A stretch of DNA of 64,000 nucleotides. Origin: JAHRVQ01 sp964548025. Its GTDB lineage: Bacteria > Pseudomonadota > Gammaproteobacteria > Pseudomonadales > Azotimanducaceae. The stretch spans positions 1 to 64,000 of the forward strand of contig CAZJRI010000001.1 in assembly GCA_964548025.1 (NCBI GenBank), in the 5' to 3' direction. The translations under genes and the position numbers were made by a program. Below the pieces are notes generated by a model. The model saw only the letters and a program-made list of their open reading frames with translations, was not told the DNA's origin and did no database searches. Of the stretch, positions 7,853 through 16,044 are shown piece by piece (positions within the stretch are counted from its first letter, which is position 1; every line of letters begins with the position of its first letter).

Positions 7853-9866
7853 ACAGAGAGGGAGTGGCCGTAACCTGGTCATCACTGGAAGTCAGAAGCC
7901 GATGTAAGTGTTCCATGGCAATTGGATCGAACTTACCGCTGGTGGTATATCGTTGCAGTTCATCTATTGCAGCCAGTCGGTCCCAGCTTTCCCGATAAGG
8001 TCGCCAGGATGTAATTGAATCATAAGCTTCTGCAACTGCGACGATCCTTGCGCCCATGGAAATATCTGCCCGGACTTTCCCTTCGGGGTAACCACTGCCA
8101 TCACAATTCTCATGATGGTTTTGGATGATTTCAAACAGGTTGGCTGATTCGTAACCCATTTGCTTCAATTTTCTAACGCTCTCTCTTGGATGTTTGTGAA
8201 TACTTTCGAATTCTTCGGCACTTAGGGTTCCCCGCCGATTGAGCAGGTGATGCGGAATAATTGATTTGCCGATATCTGCCAGATATCCGGCTTCCAGTAC
8301 ATCGAGCTTTTCCTGGTCCGGCAGGTTCATGCTGTCTGCAATTGCGTAGGCGAGAAATCCTACAACCCTCGAATGGCCAACAGAACCTTCTATGCATTCG
8401 ACGGGTAGTACGATGTTTTCCGGATATACGAGTGACTCGGTTACTACTCTGATATAAGCGTCATAAAGATACTCTGGAATCTTCTCCCGGTTGTCCAGCG
8501 GATTGATGATTCCCCTGGCCTCATAAAGATGAACTGACTGCTTCCGCCCCCGAATACTGATGTCATCCTGCCCATCCATTTTCAGGGAAGCCTCGGCATA
8601 CAACAATTTGGCTTCGTCGTGATCGGGGTTGGCGCTCAGCACCCTTTTCAAGAGTACCTGGCTTGATGAAGTATCGTTTAGCTGCAGGTAATAATCAGCA
8701 GCTTTGATCAGGAGCTCGGCATTTGCGGCGTGATGATCGAGTTCTTTCAGAATACCTGCGAATTGTTGATGATTTTCCGTGGTTTTGGCGGATGCGGGTT
8801 GAACATTGGTTTTACGCTGATATTGAATAAAGCGAGCAGTATCCTTCTCGGTGGCTTCATCAACAGTGACACTGCCAGGCACGCATAGCTCCTGTATGCG
8901 GGAGGCTAGATTTACCGTGTCCCCGAGTGCGGTATAAGACTGTCGCTTGCTGCCTACCAACCCGGTAATTGCATCCCCTGTCGAGATTCCGATTCGCAGT
9001 TCCCAGGTGGAGTCATTTTCACGCAGGCTCTCCTGAATTTTGAGTGCCGAGATCACAGCCATCAACGCGTGTTGATCATAGTGATTGGGAGCGCCGAATT
9101 CGGTCATGATGCCATCACCAAGATACTTGTCGATATGCCCCTTGTAGCAGAGCAGGTTATTCTCCATATCCTCCAGATGCTTATTCAGTTTGTTAACGAC
9201 AACCTCTGCCGGATTTCTCTCTGAGTAAGTGGTGAAGTTTTTAATGTCACAGAATTGCACGCTGATGCGGCGATGTTCAGTTCGAAGCCGTTTTTCGATC
9301 AGCATTTTAGCCACCACAGGATCCATGGTGGCGAATAGGGCGTCTTCCACTTTCTGCTTGTGTTCCTCCACTGCCAGGTTATTTTTTTCAAGGCTTTCAG
9401 TGCGTTTATCGACCTTCTCGTCCAGGTGGTGGACATAATCTTCCAGTTCTGCGGTAGTCTTTCGGAGCAGGGTCTTATTTCCCGTTAGTTCTGCCGTAAC
9501 CTGGGTGATCTGATTGATTCTGTTGAGTAGATTTCGGTGCAGATAGCCAACGATAAGTGCGGTCAGCAGCAGGAAGCATGCCCAACTGAGTAGATTTGAA
9601 AAAAGATAGTAAGGTGAATCAATGGGCTTAAATAAATCGGGATAGATAACTGCTGCCAGGATAACGCTGATAACGGTGAAGATGGTGCTAAGTAAAGAAG
9701 TGCGAGAATCCAGATAGTAGGCAGCCAGCAACACAGGCAGGAAGAAGAAATTAAGGAACGCGAGTTTAAAGGGCACGAATGCCATGATTGCAGCGATACT
9801 GATTAGAATAATCAGCACAAAAAGCTGTTCAAAATTGGCGACGAGGTACTTTTTCAGTGGTTCCAT
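7830..9866 (-). CDS. Membrane class III nucleotidyl cyclase fused to degenerate HD-GYP domain
   Basis: A three-part membrane signalling protein of about 678 aa. Residues about 15-115 form four or five membrane helices; 120-180 is a charged coiled coil with a DEKVDKRTESLE-type segment. About 195-340 is a class III cyclase with both metal Asp positions (FCDIKNFT; DKYLGDGIM), the substrate Lys of DKYLGDG and VNLASR with the transition-state Asn/Arg. The last 170 residues are HD-GYP-like: HHENCDGSGYPEG is intact, but the HD pair reads LADIGK, with Ala for the metal-binding His (codon at 8277-8279). The cyclase is predicted active, probably making cAMP, while the HD-GYP part may only bind or regulate. 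A GTG at 9881 is an alternative start. Confidence 0.85.
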   Translation of the reverse strand: MEPLKKYLVANFEQLFVLIILISIAAIMAFVPFKLAFLNFFFLPVLLAAYYLDSRTSLLSTIFTVISVILAAVIYPDLFKPIDSPYYLFSNLLSWACFLLLTALIVGYLHRNLLNRINQITQVTAELTGNKTLLRKTTAELEDYVHHLDEKVDKRTESLEKNNLAVEEHKQKVEDALFATMDPVVAKMLIEKRLRTEHRRISVQFCDIKNFTTYSERNPAEVVVNKLNKHLEDMENNLLCYKGHIDKYLGDGIMTEFGAPNHYDQHALMAVISALKIQESLRENDSTWELRIGISTGDAITGLVGSKRQSYTALGDTVNLASRIQELCVPGSVTVDEATEKDTARFIQYQRKTNVQPASAKTTENHQQFAGILKELDHHAANAELLIKAADYYLQLNDTSSSQVLLKRVLSANPDHDEAKLLYAEASLKMDGQDDISIRGRKQSVHLYEARGIINPLDNREKIPEYLYDAYIRVVTESLVYPENIVLPVECIEGSVGHSRVVGFLAYAIADSMNLPDQEKLDVLEAGYLADIGKSIIPHHLLNRRGTLSAEEFESIHKHPRESVRKLKQMGYESANLFEIIQNHHENCDGSGYPEGKVRADISMGARIVAVAEAYDSITSWRPYRESWDRLAAIDELQRYTTSGKFDPIAMEHLHRLLTSSDDQVTATPSLSRASYPR

Positions 9867-9910
9867 GAGTTCTACATCCACTGGATGAAAAGATTAGCAA
9901 GTCAGACAAA

Positions 9911-9939
9911 GCGTTGTTGAGAAATAGCGTTGTTGAGAA
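9911..9939. repeat. Two 13-bp direct repeats at a 16-bp period
   Basis: GCGTTGTTGAGAA occurs at 9911-9923 and 9927-9939, perfect and 16 bp apart, in the divergent region between the cyclase/HD-GYP gene (minus) and the DsbD-like gene (plus). It is close to the cyclase start, so either an operator pair or a local duplication is possible. Confidence 0.5.
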
Positions 9940-10080
9940 TATGAAGCCAGTTCTCGAATCAGTTGGAGTTACTACCCCTTTGGCTTGTCTTGTAAAACAT
10001 ACTTGTAAGGATAGCCCAAGGTGGATTTGCTGCCTTTAAGATGTATTAAGAGGCATTTGAAAGCCAGTGGGATATTAGTT

Positions 10081-10101
10081 GTAATTATTTGCGATAATTA
10101 C
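10081..10101. promoter_or_regulatory. 21-bp perfect dyad upstream of DsbD-like gene
   Basis: GTAATTA-N7-TAATTAC forms a perfect 7-7-7 inverted repeat about 50 bp before the ATG of the DsbD-like gene. Arm length and spacing suit a dimeric repressor or activator. No good sigma-70 promoter could be aligned with it, so the role is inferred. Confidence 0.35.
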
Positions 10102-10151
10102 GGTCTATTGTCTGGACTATGATCATTTTGGATCAGGTGTAATTAGATTCT

Positions 10152-12233
10152 ATGAAGTACTTATACAGATTGCTGCCATTCTTGCTGACACTGGTGATTG
10201 CGCCTGTCTCAGGGGTATCAGTAAATTCAGGCAACGTCGAAGCAGAATTAATCTCTGAAGTCACAAGCGTCGAAGCGGGCAGGGATTTCCAGGTTCTTCT
10301 GAGGCAGGATATCAGACCCGGCTGGCATACCTACTGGCGAAATCCGGGTGATTCCGGCGCGCCGACGGAGCTAACGTGGAAACTACCGGAAGGATTTACC
10401 GCGGAACCAATGCAATGGCCCTATCCGGAGCGAATCCCATATGGACCTCTCATGAATTTTGGATACGAGGGTGAGGTTTTGTTCCCGGTAAAAATCCGGG
10501 TTCCTGCGGAGATCGGTGAGAGCCAGGTAATTCTTCAGGCTAAAGGTGAATGGCTGGTTTGTGAGGATATCTGTATACCAGAGGATGCTGAGTTGACGCT
10601 TGCACTGCCCGTGGGTGGGGTTGAGTATGATCAGGATGTGGTGCAGTTGATTGACACCGCCAGCAGGAAAATACCGAGAGTGATGGAAGTCCCGTCGTCA
10701 TTTCATGTAGATGAAGAGACGCTGACCCTGGCTGTGCAGATGGCAGGGCTTCAATCGGATCGAATTGAATCCGTCAGCTACTTCCCATACAACGAAGGTG
10801 TGATGGACAATCCGACAGAGCAGGAATTCGGATTGGTCAAAGCTGGTTTTGAACTTGAATCAAAAGTTGGCTACGACTACCAGCCAACCTCAAATTTCGA
10901 TGGAATTGTCATTATTGAGGAGAATTCCGGCGAACAGCTCGTAACTGCGTTTGAAATACGCCCGGCTTCGACAGGTGAGGTACCTGCCAATGGCGACATG
11001 TCTGTATGGCTTGCTGTGTTGTTCGCATTTATCGGCGGTCTGATCCTTAATCTGATGCCCTGTGTATTTCCTGTTTTGTCGATCAAAATCCTGTCACTTA
11101 TGCAGGAAACAGATCACCTGCGAACCCACGGGTTGGTGTATCTGACCGGGGTCGTACTCAGTTTTACTGCGATTGCAGCGGTGCTGATCGGGTTAAGAGA
11201 AAGCGGCGCTGAAATTGGCTGGGGTTTTCAATTGCAATCCCCGCTGGTGGTGGCCCTTCTAACCTATCTGTTCCTCTTAATCGGGTTGAATTTGTCGGGG
11301 TACTTTGCCATTGGCAACCGCTTGATGAATATCGGTCAGGATATGACCGAACAGGGTGGTTACGGTGGATCATTCTTCACCGGTGTCCTGGCTACCGTGG
11401 TGGCGGCTCCGTGTACTGCGCCGTTTATGGCGTCGGCTATTGGCTTTGCGCTGACACAAAGTAATTTAAGTGCATTGATCATTTTTGCCAGTCTCGGCTT
11501 TGGCATGGCAACACCTTATCTGCTGTTATGTTATTCGCCTGGATTATTGAATCGTCTTCCCAGACCAGGTCCGTGGATGGAATCTGCGAAAGAATTGCTG
11601 GCTTTTCCAATGTATGGTTCAGCGCTCTGGCTGGTATGGGTGCTTAGTGTACAAACGGGATCATATGGTGTTCTGTCAGTTGGTGCTGGTGCGCTGGCAA
11701 TCGTTTTTGCAATCTGGTTGCTGAAGAATCTATCGACTCGTACAGGGGCCCGTCTGGTTACCCAGGCTATCGTTGTTGGTCTGATTATTTCAGCGATCTA
11801 TCTGCCAAACCTCTTGCAACCGGTTTCGGCTAGTGCTGATGTGGATTCGTCCGAGGATGCTGTGGCCAACGGGTATGTAGGGCCTCCTTATGAGAATTAT
11901 TCAGACAGTCGACTTGCTGAACTTCGGGAAGAGGGTCCCGTATTCGTGAATTTCACTGCAGCATGGTGTATTACATGCAAGGTGAATGAAGCGGTTGCCT
12001 TGAATAGTGCTGTCATGAATCAAACTTTTAAAACAAATGACATCAGCTATCTAAAAGGGGATTGGACGAATGAAGACCCAGTCNNNNNNNNNNGTAAACT
12101 GGCAGCCCATGGGCGTAGCGGTGTTCCATTGTATTTGTTGTATGGTGGACCGGGTTCTGAACTGAAGATACTGCCACAACTATTGACTGAAGACATAGTG
12201 CTACAGGCGATAGATGGCTTGCAGGCAGATTAA
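10152..12233 (+). CDS. DsbD/ScsB-like thiol:disulfide interchange protein (10 N inside)
   Basis: Membrane reductase of 693 codons that passes electrons from cytoplasmic thioredoxin to periplasmic partners. A signal peptide covers residues 1-23. The periplasmic N-terminal domain runs to about 275 and carries WLVCEDICIPED, a Cys pair typical of the ScsB-like branch. About eight helices follow (about 280-540), with the CcdA-like cysteines in LMPCVFPVLS and AAPCTAPFMAS. The C-terminal thioredoxin domain (about 595-693) has AWCITC at residues 605-610. The N run at 12084-12093 falls in this domain, between GDWTNEDPV and KLAAHGRSGVPLY; the frame agrees on both sides, so the gene is probably intact. 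Cytochrome c maturation or copper-stress roles are known for relatives; no neighbour here decides. Confidence 0.9.
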   Translation: MKYLYRLLPFLLTLVIAPVSGVSVNSGNVEAELISEVTSVEAGRDFQVLLRQDIRPGWHTYWRNPGDSGAPTELTWKLPEGFTAEPMQWPYPERIPYGPLMNFGYEGEVLFPVKIRVPAEIGESQVILQAKGEWLVCEDICIPEDAELTLALPVGGVEYDQDVVQLIDTASRKIPRVMEVPSSFHVDEETLTLAVQMAGLQSDRIESVSYFPYNEGVMDNPTEQEFGLVKAGFELESKVGYDYQPTSNFDGIVIIEENSGEQLVTAFEIRPASTGEVPANGDMSVWLAVLFAFIGGLILNLMPCVFPVLSIKILSLMQETDHLRTHGLVYLTGVVLSFTAIAAVLIGLRESGAEIGWGFQLQSPLVVALLTYLFLLIGLNLSGYFAIGNRLMNIGQDMTEQGGYGGSFFTGVLATVVAAPCTAPFMASAIGFALTQSNLSALIIFASLGFGMATPYLLLCYSPGLLNRLPRPGPWMESAKELLAFPMYGSALWLVWVLSVQTGSYGVLSVGAGALAIVFAIWLLKNLSTRTGARLVTQAIVVGLIISAIYLPNLLQPVSASADVDSSEDAVANGYVGPPYENYSDSRLAELREEGPVFVNFTAAWCITCKVNEAVALNSAVMNQTFKTNDISYLKGDWTNEDPVXXXXKLAAHGRSGVPLYLLYGGPGSELKILPQLLTEDIVLQAIDGLQAD
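12084..12093. other. Assembly gap (10 N)
   Basis: Ten unknown bases within the DsbD-like gene. The flanking protein motifs stay in the same frame and match the usual family sequence, so the true gap size is compatible with about 10 bases or a value differing from it by a multiple of three. Confidence 0.95.
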
Positions 12234-12356
12234 CTATTCTAGCGGCACAGAGCTTCGTCTATCACCAATCCGTTAGAATCGATCAGGGGGTCAGGTTTAG
12301 ATACTGTCGAATCGCTGAATAGGTGATCAGTTCTACCCTGCCACACTATCGACAAG

Positions 12357-12382
12357 TGAGGAGTGCATTGATGCACTCCTCA
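12357..12382. repeat. Perfect 11-bp stem-loop between convergent genes
   Basis: TGAGGAGTGCA and TGCACTCCTCA form an 11-bp perfect stem with a four-base loop (TTGA). It lies between the end of the DsbD-like gene (12233) and the end of the MaoC gene (12401). Neither side has a T-run, so it is not a standard Rho-independent terminator, though it could stop exonucleases or serve both convergent transcripts. Confidence 0.6.
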
Positions 12383-12400
12383 GAGGCGTTCTACAAGAGG

Positions 12401-12820
12401 TTAGTCCAGTCGGGCACTCGCCTGACCTTTGACGACTTCTGTCCCTCCCTCGTCTTTCGTTGAAACCGCGATATCAGCAATTTTCTCTCCATCTTCTTCA
12501 CGAATGTCCGTTATGGTAGCAGTCGCAGTTAGCGTTGCCCCTGGAAACACCTGGGAAGTAAATCTGACCCCGTAGCTTTTCAACCTGCCATCACCTACAT
12601 AGTTGGTGAGCATTTTACCTGTCATACCCATCGACAACATGCCGTGAGCAAATACTGAGGGGTAACCGGCTATCTGGGTGGTGAATATTTCATCACTGTG
12701 TAGTGGATTGTAGTCACCTGAAGTACCTGCGTATTGTACTATCTGGGTTCTGGATAGGTTGTTGCATACTTCTTCTTCATAAGTATCTCCAACTTTCAGT
12801 TCGCTTGCTTTTAATGCCAT
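12401..12820 (-). CDS. MaoC-like acyl-CoA hydratase/dehydratase (hydratase-2 type)
   Basis: A 139-aa single hotdog-fold protein. GDYNPLHSDEIFT near residue 35 carries the Asp and His (D-x4-H) of the R-specific enoyl-CoA hydratase active site, followed by FAHGMLSMGMTGK. It would hydrate trans-2-enoyl-CoA or dehydrate 3-hydroxyacyl-CoA in the cytoplasm. The MaoC-like gene upstream ends 11 bp before it, on the same strand. In actinobacteria and some proteobacteria such pairs form a heterodimer (HadAB-like), which this arrangement suggests. The product identity is firm at family level; the acyl substrate is unknown. Confidence 0.85.
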   Translation of the reverse strand: MALKASELKVGDTYEEEVCNNLSRTQIVQYAGTSGDYNPLHSDEIFTTQIAGYPSVFAHGMLSMGMTGKMLTNYVGDGRLKSYGVRFTSQVFPGATLTATATITDIREEDGEKIADIAVSTKDEGGTEVVKGQASARLD

Positions 12821-12831
12821 TTTAATGCTCC

Positions 12832-13329
12832 TTATGAAGTAGCTGGTTTCTCAGTCTGAACACCCACACTGGTGGCCGTGACAACCAATTCACCAGATTG
12901 ATCACGATATTCGGTTACCGATTCGCTGAATTTTAGTTTTCCGCCTCGGCGACCTTCTTTATCCCAGGACTTACCTGGTTTGGTGGTGGCTGAAAGCACA
13001 TCACCAACCTTTACCTGCCTGTGGTATACATAGTGCTGTTCGGCGTGGAGTCCACCGCCGCCACCGCCGCCACCACCACCGCCTTCACGTTTTGTGATAC
13101 CGGTTGGTCCCTTCGCTGAACCAAACCACTCTTCACCTATTTTTGGCCTGAGAAAATAGTTTGGATCAAACTGCGCACTTGCCTGAACAAAAGTCGGGGG
13201 GGCGATAGTGCAGCCAGGCTCTGTCGAACCGGCATAGTCTTCGTCGTAGTAGATTTCGTTAGCGTCACCAATTGATCTGGCGAACATCATAATGTGTCCT
13301 GCCTCGATCGGGAATTTGTCAACCGCCAT
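12832..13329 (-). CDS. MaoC-like dehydratase partner (FAS1-like dehydratase) with polyglycine tract
   Basis: A 165-aa protein of the N-terminal MaoC dehydratase (FAS1-like) family. It begins with the usual segment on handling CoA esters (FPIEAGHIMMFARSIGD), then APPTFVQASAQF. An 11-glycine run encoded at 13051-13083 precedes LHAEQHYVYHRQVKVGD. This family lacks the Asp/His catalytic pair and generally needs the catalytic partner encoded 11 bp downstream, so the two are probably one heterodimeric hydratase. Relatives often have a short Gly-rich loop at the same place; eleven in a row is long and may vary between strains by slippage. Confidence 0.8.
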   Translation of the reverse strand: MAVDKFPIEAGHIMMFARSIGDANEIYYDEDYAGSTEPGCTIAPPTFVQASAQFDPNYFLRPKIGEEWFGSAKGPTGITKREGGGGGGGGGGGLHAEQHYVYHRQVKVGDVLSATTKPGKSWDKEGRRGGKLKFSESVTEYRDQSGELVVTATSVGVQTEKPATS

Positions 13330-13736
13330 TATTTATCTCCCGTTACCTGATTTGAATACTGCTGTTAAATTGCCGGGTCAACTTACTAATTGTCACCACA
13401 TCACGTCAAGGACTAGCGCAGAATATTGAGTCAGAGTTACCGGATAGGATCTGTGCTGTCTTCCTGAAATATTCTCCGAGGGCATTCCGGATTGTTTTGC
13501 GTGCAACATGTTTAAGAGTATTCAGTCAGAGAGGTTGTCTGGATCACAATCTGCAAAAATTGTTTGACCATTTATACAATTTTACTTGAGGCGATGAAAA
13601 GCCCAATGTACTATTCCTCTCCCTTTGGCTCATTTTCAAGACTGATTCGAATTCTTTACTATTTTTGCGAGCGGTCGCTTTTGGGTTCGGAAAGAAGATA
13701 AAAAAAATGGCATTTTAGAATAAAAGCAGGGCGAAT
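13330..13736. other. Intergenic region, AT-rich, no gene seen
   Basis: 407 bp between the divergent MaoC partner and the transposase-like gene. I see stop codons in all frames, an AT-rich stretch near 13555-13590, and an imperfect dyad GCGAGCGGTCGC just before the transposase gene (about 13667). It must hold the promoter of the MaoC pair, but no convincing -35/-10 pair could be placed. No REP-like palindrome array was found. Confidence 0.6.
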
Positions 13737-14576
13737 ATGTCGAGACCAGTTCGAATTGAGTTTCCAGGCGCGCACTATTATGTGACGAGTAAAGGAATTA
13801 AAGGTCGAGTGGTATTTTCCGACGAAGAAGATAGAGCTGTATTTATCAATGTGCTCGAAGGTGTGGTTTCGAGATTCAACTGGCTGATACATACCTACGT
13901 GATGATGGATAGTCACTACCATCTGGTAGTTGAATGTCCTCAAGCCAACTTATCTAAGGGGATGCGCCAGCTTAACGGCGTCTATACCCAACATTTTAAT
14001 CGACGTCATGAACAGGAAGGTCCTTTATTTCAAGGTAGATTCAAGAGCGTCCTGTTCGAAACCGAAACTTACCTGCTACCACTTTGCCGTCATGTTGTAC
14101 TGAATCCAGTGCGCGTTAATGCATCGAGTTCGGCACAGACTTATCGATGGAGTAGCCATCGGGCCATGTGTGGCGTAATCAGGAAGCCGGAATTTCTGCA
14201 TACCGATTCGGTGCTGACTTGTTTCGGAAAGCGCCTGAAAGACAACCAGAAGAAGTATCGTGAATTTGTTAAGGCAGGGATCAAAGAACCTTCGCCTTTA
14301 TTGAATCGCAATAGCCAGGTTTTATTGGGTTCACCTCAGTTCATCAAAGAGATGCAGCCGATTTTAAATGGTGAGAAACTAGCCAAACGTGGTCCCAAGC
14401 AGATCAAACGAAGGCGAAGCCTGCCTGTTCTGTTTAAAAATGTGCAGAACAAATCCAGAAGCGAGCGAAATGAATTGATTTGCAAGGCGCATATCGATCA
14501 CTCCTACACATTGATGGAAATTGGTGACTTCCTTGGCCTGCACTACACCACGGTCAGCAAGGTTGTAAATCAATAA
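13737..14576 (+). CDS. REP-associated-type (Y1/HUH) transposase, putative catalytic Tyr position altered
   Basis: A 279-aa IS200/RAYT-like protein. The N-terminal Y1 domain starts PVRIEFPGAHYYVTSKG and has the HUH metal pair in MMDSHYHLVVE (about residues 60-70), then the conserved QGRFKSVLFE. The block usually written RYIxLNPVRA reads RHVVLNPVRV here: the position normally Tyr is His. The C-terminus has a helix-turn-helix (LMEIGDFLGLHYTTVSKVV) common in this RAYT subgroup. No flanking terminal repeats or target duplication are evident, so it looks like a domesticated single-copy gene, not an active insertion sequence. The ATG at 13738-13740 follows directly on GAAT; the start could be slightly different. 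Confidence 0.82.
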   Translation: MSRPVRIEFPGAHYYVTSKGIKGRVVFSDEEDRAVFINVLEGVVSRFNWLIHTYVMMDSHYHLVVECPQANLSKGMRQLNGVYTQHFNRRHEQEGPLFQGRFKSVLFETETYLLPLCRHVVLNPVRVNASSSAQTYRWSSHRAMCGVIRKPEFLHTDSVLTCFGKRLKDNQKKYREFVKAGIKEPSPLLNRNSQVLLGSPQFIKEMQPILNGEKLAKRGPKQIKRRRSLPVLFKNVQNKSRSERNELICKAHIDHSYTLMEIGDFLGLHYTTVSKVVNQ

Positions 14577-14718
14577 AGATTGCTATTGCAACGTCATATC
14601 CCACGGTAATTTCCGGCCGTAAAACGGTAAGGTTTCGATCAGAGCTTTAATTTGAACGCCGGTCGCTGTATCCTAGCTGTTTGTTGAAAAATAATAATCT
14701 GTGCAGGAGTAACAAGTA

Positions 14719-15123
14719 GTGCGTAAGCGATCCCAGATCTCGGGCTCCAAACAGGAGGACGAAGTAGATTTAACACCCATGTTGGATGTGGTGTTTATTA
14801 TGCTGATCTTCTTTATTGTCACAGCTACCTTCGTCAAAGAGATTGGAATTGACGTGAACAGCCCTGATGAAAATCAGAACATCAAGGATGCCGATAAGAA
14901 GAGTATTGTTGTTCAGATTACCAGCAGGGACAGGATTAGAATTCGAAACAGGGATATCGATTTCCGGGCGGTAAGGGCCAATATAGAGAGATTGCACGCA
15001 GAAACTCCTGAAGCGCCGGTTGTGGTACAACCCCATCCCGAAAGTACAACCGAGGTTATGATTCATGTGATGGACGCAGCCCGGGAAGCTGGCGTTTATA
15101 ATGTCTCCATCGCCGCAACCTGA
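14719..15123 (+). CDS. ExbD/TolR family biopolymer transport protein (orphan)
   Basis: A 134-aa inner-membrane protein with one helix (about residues 22-44) containing LDVVFIMLIFF. The Asp in that helix is the proton-carrying residue of ExbD/TolR. A periplasmic domain follows. In its usual complex ExbB and TonB harness the proton gradient for outer-membrane uptake, but neither gene is next to it here. The start is GTG at 14719, with AGGAG seven to eight bases ahead. A Rho-independent terminator follows at 15195, so it is probably a single-gene transcript. ExbD against TolR cannot be decided from sequence alone. Confidence 0.88.
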   Translation: MRKRSQISGSKQEDEVDLTPMLDVVFIMLIFFIVTATFVKEIGIDVNSPDENQNIKDADKKSIVVQITSRDRIRIRNRDIDFRAVRANIERLHAETPEAPVVVQPHPESTTEVMIHVMDAAREAGVYNVSIAAT

Positions 15124-15194
15124 TCGAGGCTCTTGAAGCCCTGTTTCAGGGATAGCAGGTTCAATAAAGAGCTACAGACAGCAAATAACTTAAT

Positions 15195-15221
15195 AAAAGC
15201 CTCGCAATGCGGGGCTTTTTT
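15195..15221 (+). terminator. Rho-independent terminator after exbD-like gene
   Basis: AAAAGCCTCGC-AAT-GCGGGGCTTTTTT: a GC-rich stem of seven pairs (one G-T) plus flanking A/T pairs, a three-base loop and a run of six T. It lies 70 bp after the ExbD-like stop and ends just before the stop of the convergent enoyl-CoA hydratase, which it could also serve thanks to its A-run on the other side. Confidence 0.8.
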
Positions 15222-15224
15222 CAT

Positions 15225-15995
15225 TCATCTGTTTTGCCCGCGTCCTCTTTTCATCACAGTTTCCCGTCTTTTATCCAGGGTTTGTGGTGTGAGGTCGCCA
15301 TCCTGCCCGGCGTTTACCCGTTTTTCTTCCTGAAGACCTTCTGCGAGACTATGTTCGCAGCCGAAATCGATCAGTTCGTGTACGGCTTTGAGTGTATTTG
15401 CATTAACACTACAGATATCTCGGGCCAGGGATAAGCAGTGTGAAAGCAGTTCATCAGGGCTGACTACCCGATTGATAAGTCCCCAGCGTTCCGCATCAGA
15501 CGCATCGAGGTAATTGCCGGAAAAACTCAACTCCTTGGCTCTGGAAGAACCAATCAGCCCGGCCAAACGCTGGGATAACCCCCAGCCGGGAACAACCCCC
15601 ATTCTCACATGAGTGTCTGCGAACCTTGCATTCGTCGAACCAATGAGGATGTCGCACATCAGTGCGATTTCAAATCCACCGGTGATGGCATGACCGTTGA
15701 TTGCTCCAATAATGGGTTTCCCCACCGAGCGGATTGCGTTATGTAGATCGCCTTTTTTGTTATGTCCTGAGTCGAGACCATGCCTTCCAAGTTCTTTCAG
15801 GTCGAGTCCGGCGCAGAATGCCCGACCATTGCCCGTAAGTATAATGACACGAGTCTCGTCATCATTTCTCAGATCGGTAAACGTATCGGTGATTGCCTGT
15901 CTTAGTTCTCTGGATAGCGCATTCAGGCTCTCCGGACGATTCAGCTTTACGACCGCTACATGGTCTGCTTTTTCAATCTGGATTACTTCGTTCAC
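15225..15995 (-). CDS. Enoyl-CoA hydratase/isomerase family protein
   Basis: Crotonase-fold protein of 256 aa. It has the N-terminal LNRPESLNALS, the oxyanion-hole segment GNGRAFCAGLDLKEL and the second one INGHAITGGFEIALMCD. The active-site block is ADTHVRMGVVPGWGLSQRL, a version with THVR in place of the usual Glu-containing sequence seen in a broad bacterial subgroup, so hydratase activity on fatty enoyl-CoA is likely but not certain. The gene precedes no obvious partner; the SDR gene upstream (16839-16045) has the same orientation and is 49 bp away, so the two may be co-transcribed. Confidence 0.87.
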   Translation of the reverse strand: MNEVIQIEKADHVAVVKLNRPESLNALSRELRQAITDTFTDLRNDDETRVIILTGNGRAFCAGLDLKELGRHGLDSGHNKKGDLHNAIRSVGKPIIGAINGHAITGGFEIALMCDILIGSTNARFADTHVRMGVVPGWGLSQRLAGLIGSSRAKELSFSGNYLDASDAERWGLINRVVSPDELLSHCLSLARDICSVNANTLKAVHELIDFGCEHSLAEGLQEEKRVNAGQDGDLTPQTLDKRRETVMKRGRGQNR

Positions 15996-16044
15996 ATCTG
16001 TACTCCCGGGTATTAAATCTCAATGAAACTGGTCTGATCCAGAC

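Noticed and set aside
12084..12093. Frameshift in the DsbD-like gene at the N run
   Set aside because: The protein motifs on both sides of the gap are in the same frame, so no frameshift is needed.
12357..12382. Rho-independent terminator
   Set aside because: The stem is perfect but neither strand has a run of T after it, so I list it only as a stem-loop.
13737..14576. Complete insertion sequence
   Set aside because: No terminal inverted repeats, no direct repeats and no second copy in the window; it is a stand-alone transposase-like gene.
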